Positions 61,108 through 64,000 of a stretch of 64,000 nt of DNA are shown here, one piece after another. The position numbers and the translations under genes are program-made. This DNA is from Nakaseomyces glabratus (Eukaryota > Ascomycota > Saccharomycetes > Saccharomycetales > Saccharomycetaceae). The stretch lies in assembly GCF_010111755.1 (NCBI RefSeq), contig NC_088957.1:868001-932000 (forward strand), written 5' to 3'. The stretch's first letter is position 1. Each line of letters begins with the position of its first letter. The notes under the pieces are model-generated. The model had not been told where the DNA came from and did not search any database. It saw nothing but the letters and a program-made list of their open reading frames with translations.

Positions 61108-62406
61108 TTACTCGATGATACGGGTAATCAAACCAGTACCAACGGTCTTACCACCTTCTCTGATGTTGAAACGTTGACCAACTTCCATTGGTGTTGGGTG
61201 GACTAGTTCACAGACCATTTCGACGTTGTCACCTGGCATAACTTGCATAGAGTGGTCTTCCACAGATTCTGGGAACTTCATCACAACAGTGACATCTGCG
61301 GTTCTGATAAACATCTGAGGTCTGTAGTTTTCACCGAAACCAGAATGTCTACCACCTTCTTCCTTAGACAAGATGTACAAAGAAGCCAAAATCTTGGTGT
61401 GAGCCTTGACGGTACCTGGCTTGGCCATGACCATACCTCTCTTCAATTGGTCTCTTCTGATACCTCTCAATAGGATACCGGCGTTGTCACCAGCCATAGC
61501 TTGGTCCAATTCCTTTCTGAACATTTCGATACCAGTAACGGTGGTCTTCAATGGGGTAGTGTTGTGACCAACAATTTCAACTTCTTCACCCTTCTTCAAG
61601 TTACCTCTTTCGACACGTCCAGTGACGACGGTACCTCTACCAGAGATGGAGAAGATGTCTTCAACAGGCATCAAGAATGGCTTGTTCAAGTCTCTTTCTG
61701 GGGTTGGAATGTATTCATCAACAGCGTCCAATAGTTTCATGATAGCTTGCTCACCAATTTCAGGTTGACGACCTTCTAGGGCACACAAAGCGGAACCCAT
61801 AATGATAGGGGCATTGTCACCGTCAAAACCGTATTCGTTCAACAATTCTCTCATTTCCATTTCCACTAATTCCAACATTTCAGGGTCATCGATGGTGTCC
61901 ACCTTGTTGACAAAGACAACGATACGTTGAACACCGACTTGTCTGGCCAACAGCAAATGCTCTCTAGTTTGTGGCATTTGACCATCGGTGGCGGCGACAA
62001 CGATGATAGCACCGTCCATTTGGGCAGCACCAGTAATCATGTTCTTGATGTAGTCGGCGTGACCTGGACAGTCGACGTGGGAGTAATGTCTCTTGGCGGT
62101 CTCGTACTCGACATGGGCAGTAGAGATAGTGATACCACGGGCTCTCTCCTCTGGAGCTTTGTCAATGGAAGAGTAGTCCAAGAAATCAGCACCACCGTTC
62201 TTGGCCAATGTCTTGGTGATAGCAGCTGTCAATGTAGTCTTACCGTGATCGACGTGACCAATAGTACCGATATTAACGTGGGGCTTTGATCTGTCGAAAG
62301 CAGCAGCATTCAGACGCATAGAAGTAGCAAAAGTTCTGCTGGCTTGAGACCATAGCGGTCTCAACTTCATAGCAGTTGGCAACAACCTTGGCACCAATAC
62401 AGTCAT
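61108..62406 (-). CDS. TUF1: Mitochondrial translation elongation factor Tu
   Basis: 432 residues from the ATG at 62406; upstream in-frame codons (TTG TTA GAT AAA) are leader. A presequence of about 40 residues ([16 protein letters not shown], rich in Arg) is followed by the EF-Tu start [20 protein letters not shown] motifs: [16 protein letters not shown] and NKVD, with SAL as G5. The switch I region is [15 protein letters not shown]. Domains II and III end [22 protein letters not shown]-Tu delivers aminoacyl-tRNA to mitoribosomes. Codon bias is high for a mitochondrial protein. Synteny as YOR187W. Confidence 0.97.
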   Translation of the reverse strand: MTVLVPRLLPTAMKLRPLWSQASRTFATSMRLNAAAFDRSKPHVNIGTIGHVDHGKTTLTAAITKTLAKNGGADFLDYSSIDKAPEERARGITISTAHVEYETAKRHYSHVDCPGHADYIKNMITGAAQMDGAIIVVAATDGQMPQTREHLLLARQVGVQRIVVFVNKVDTIDDPEMLELVEMEMRELLNEYGFDGDNAPIIMGSALCALEGRQPEIGEQAIMKLLDAVDEYIPTPERDLNKPFLMPVEDIFSISGRGTVVTGRVERGNLKKGEEVEIVGHNTTPLKTTVTGIEMFRKELDQAMAGDNAGILLRGIRRDQLKRGMVMAKPGTVKAHTKILASLYILSKEEGGRHSGFGENYRPQMFIRTADVTVVMKFPESVEDHSMQVMPGDNVEMVCELVHPTPMEVGQRFNIREGGKTVGTGLITRIIE

Positions 62407-63330
62407 TTTATCTAACAAAAGATGATATATATCTTCAGTGTTCTCTATTTGTTCTTTCCGTTAAGGCTAGCAATAACCGTACACTAGCTCCAGACTAATA
62501 TATAGCTTTCAAAAAACTATTGATATTGTGCAAAACCTCGAGGTGAACGTTTGGTTTCTTGTTTCGCTGTTTCGTTGTGATTGTAATAGTGAGTGCTAGT
62601 TTGACAACGCTGCCTGTTACCCGTGAGTTACTGAATGTGGGGGGGGGGGTGAAAAAGCTCTGCCAATGAAAAATTTCCAACTTTCTGCCAGGAACAGCTT
62701 GTAGAGGTTAAGGGGGGTCTAGTGAAGATGCGGTAGAAAGAACATTTGCTACGATTTACCCGGGCATGGACTTTACGGGGATTACTAGTCCAACGAGCAT
62801 GTTCTTGGGAAGTCAGCTATATAATAGTATTAGTGGTGATTTGGTAAAGAGCCATGTTGTGTGGGAAATGCAGATATTATATAGATTGGAAATACGCTTA
62901 CATAGTTGGTATATACATAATGAAAACAAAAAATTAATATATTATTTGTAAAAATGATAAATAGATAAAAAAGAAATAACATTGTAATGTAAGAAACAGG
63001 AAAAGTAAAATGAAATAAAGTAAAATAAATCAAACATATGAATGAGGTGGTAAAAGTTAACCGCCGTGGTAATTTGTTTTGGGTATGAGACTAGTGTACA
63101 GTTCCTTTTTCTTGCACTGCGGAGAGAAAAGAAAAGGATTGTAGAGGGAAAAAAAATAGAGAAAATTAGAAATTAGAGAATATTTTAGGAATGAAGGAAA
63201 ATGCAATTATTATTCTCTTGACATAATTAAGTATGTCCTTTTTTTGTTTTTAAATTGTATGTGTTATTCGTTAAAGATAGTTGTGTGTAGTTGTGCTTTT
63301 TTCAATTCGATATGAAGAGGGTAGTTTGTA
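62407..63330. promoter_or_regulatory. TUF1 upstream region
   Basis: 924 bases. It has a G11 run at 62639-62649, a Reb1-like site at 62756-62762, and A-rich stretches near 62930-63200. Short opposed frames at 62766-63033 are unsupported. No RNA gene seen. Confidence 0.5.
62756..62762 (+). promoter_or_regulatory. Reb1-like site TTACCCG upstream of TUF1
   Basis: TTACCCGGG about 350 bases upstream of the TUF1 start and 106 bases beyond the G11 run. Confidence 0.5.
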
Positions 63331-63723
63331 TTAGGATGCCTGCATCAGTTCATATACTAGTTTTTCCTGTTCTATGAGCTCATCGTCATCGCTGCTGTCC
63401 AGATCGAGTGCCTCCAAGTCTTCGCAAGCTTTGTTTCTTACACTTTGGTCGCTGCTGCTTCTAGAGACTAATATGATGGTAATTGTAGCTAGTACCAAGG
63501 CGCACAACAGCCCGATTATGAACCATATGAGACCCACGAAGAACAGGTTATCTGGGCCGTCGTCCATGGGTGGTATTATAAGAGTTCCAAGGTCATCCTG
63601 CTGCTGCAACAACGTCTCCTCTACCAACGACTCATCCAGCAAGAAATTCAGGCCGTTCGACACTAGCTCTCTCAAAGAGTCAAATATACTTGTGTTATAC
63701 TCGTGACGTTCCCCACAAAGCAT
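63331..63723 (-). CDS. Small single-span membrane protein, YOR186W/YLR297W family
   Basis: 130 residues. A single membrane segment at about 60-87 (LFFVGLIWFIIGLLCALVLA and TITIILV) divides an acidic N-terminal part, which has an N-glycosylation site (NTS at 10-12), from an acidic C-terminal tail (EALDLDSSDDDELIEQEK). S. cerevisiae YLR297W (129 aa, vacuolar by tagging) and its paralogue YOR186W have this size and neighbourhood; the slot after TUF1 matches YOR186W. No function is known. Plus-strand frames overlapping it (63374-63706 and 63703-63984) are unsupported. Confidence 0.72.
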   Translation of the reverse strand: MLCGERHEYNTSIFDSLRELVSNGLNFLLDESLVEETLLQQQDDLGTLIIPPMDDGPDNLFFVGLIWFIIGLLCALVLATITIILVSRSSSDQSVRNKACEDLEALDLDSSDDDELIEQEKLVYELMQAS

Positions 63724-64000
63724 GGTCTCTTGTATATGGTTTTTTGTCTGCTGTTGTGTTTAGTTATTGTTCCTTTTCGTAGTAATTCTTATCTTCTTTC
63801 ACAAGTCCTTCCTGCAATAAAGATCGTTGCCAAGGATGGGGTATATAATAGTTCCCTTTTAACCGCTTTAGTTGGAAAATACGCAATTAATAGCTCTTTG
63901 GGAGGGGATAGCAAAGGATCGACAACGCTTTCGCAAGGTATTTCCTATATATATATACCCAATCATGGGCTTCCATGGGTCTAGGGCTCCCAGGTTTAGA
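63724..64000. other. Right edge, upstream of the small membrane protein gene
   Basis: 277 bases to the window end; a TATATATATA tract lies at about 63948-63958. No gene is complete here. Confidence 0.4.

Noticed and set aside
62407..62418. Extended TUF1 start at a TTG codon
   Set aside because: The four upstream codons have no ATG; the presequence starts naturally at 62406. The same reasoning moved the starts of TOS7, TPK2, CSM4 and XKS1 to their first ATG.
63703..63984. 93-codon plus-strand frame at the right edge
   Set aside because: Lies in the promoter of the small membrane protein gene and ends in TATA-rich sequence; no homology seen.

Overview
The window is nuclear DNA of a budding yeast. 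It has compact, mostly intronless genes, standard CTG=Leu coding, nuclear tRNA genes with short introns, and near full-length relatives of Saccharomyces cerevisiae proteins throughout. Runs of genes keep S. cerevisiae order, but each run follows only one of the two duplicated S. cerevisiae tracks, which points to a post-whole-genome-duplication species. The gene content, the long intergenic regions studded with poly-G/poly-C runs, and my recollection of gene order together suggest Candida (Nakaseomyces) glabrata, probably chromosome G. That identification is inference and was not checked by search.

Layout: (A) 1-5.3 kb holds the 5' end of FLX1, TLG2, TOS7 and a tRNA-Tyr. (B) 5.8-29.2 kb follows S. 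cerevisiae YPL203W to YPL191C: TPK2, AFT2, YIG1, CSM4, the Smr-domain gene YPL199C, an extra diverged Smr-domain tandem copy, RPL7 (one intron), OXR1, APL5, DDC1, RSA1, PRM3, MIY1 and a small ORF that may be COA2. (C) 31-45.7 kb follows YGR197C to YGR189C: SNG1, FYV8, SKI6, XKS1, PDX1, TDH, tRNA-Trp, CRH1, with HIP1 missing. (D) 45.8-64 kb holds tRNA-Lys, a decayed coding remnant, then the YOR191W to YOR186W run: ULS1, EXG1/SPR1, probable IES4, MSB1, TUF1 and a one-span membrane protein.

This is ordinary housekeeping chromosome: PKA signalling, iron regulation, vesicle traffic (TLG2, AP-3), checkpoint clamp, ribosome and snoRNP assembly, exosome, pyruvate dehydrogenase, glycolysis, wall remodelling and mitochondrial translation. 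No mobile element, CRISPR array or gene cluster for a specialised pathway was seen.

The strongest unexpected signal is 15343-16236 (minus). It is a second Smr-domain reading frame beside the YPL199C orthologue, aligning without gaps over about 170 residues, but with the Smr motifs altered, the ancestral start codon replaced by a valine codon, a hydrophobic leader upstream and no ATG in frame. Other points are a decayed ORF beside tRNA-Lys at a synteny junction, an RPL7 gene with one 601-nt intron lacking a perfect TACTAAC, a Puf3-type site and hairpins behind TUF1, PAC-type promoter elements, and recurrent poly-G/C tracts confined to intergenic DNA.
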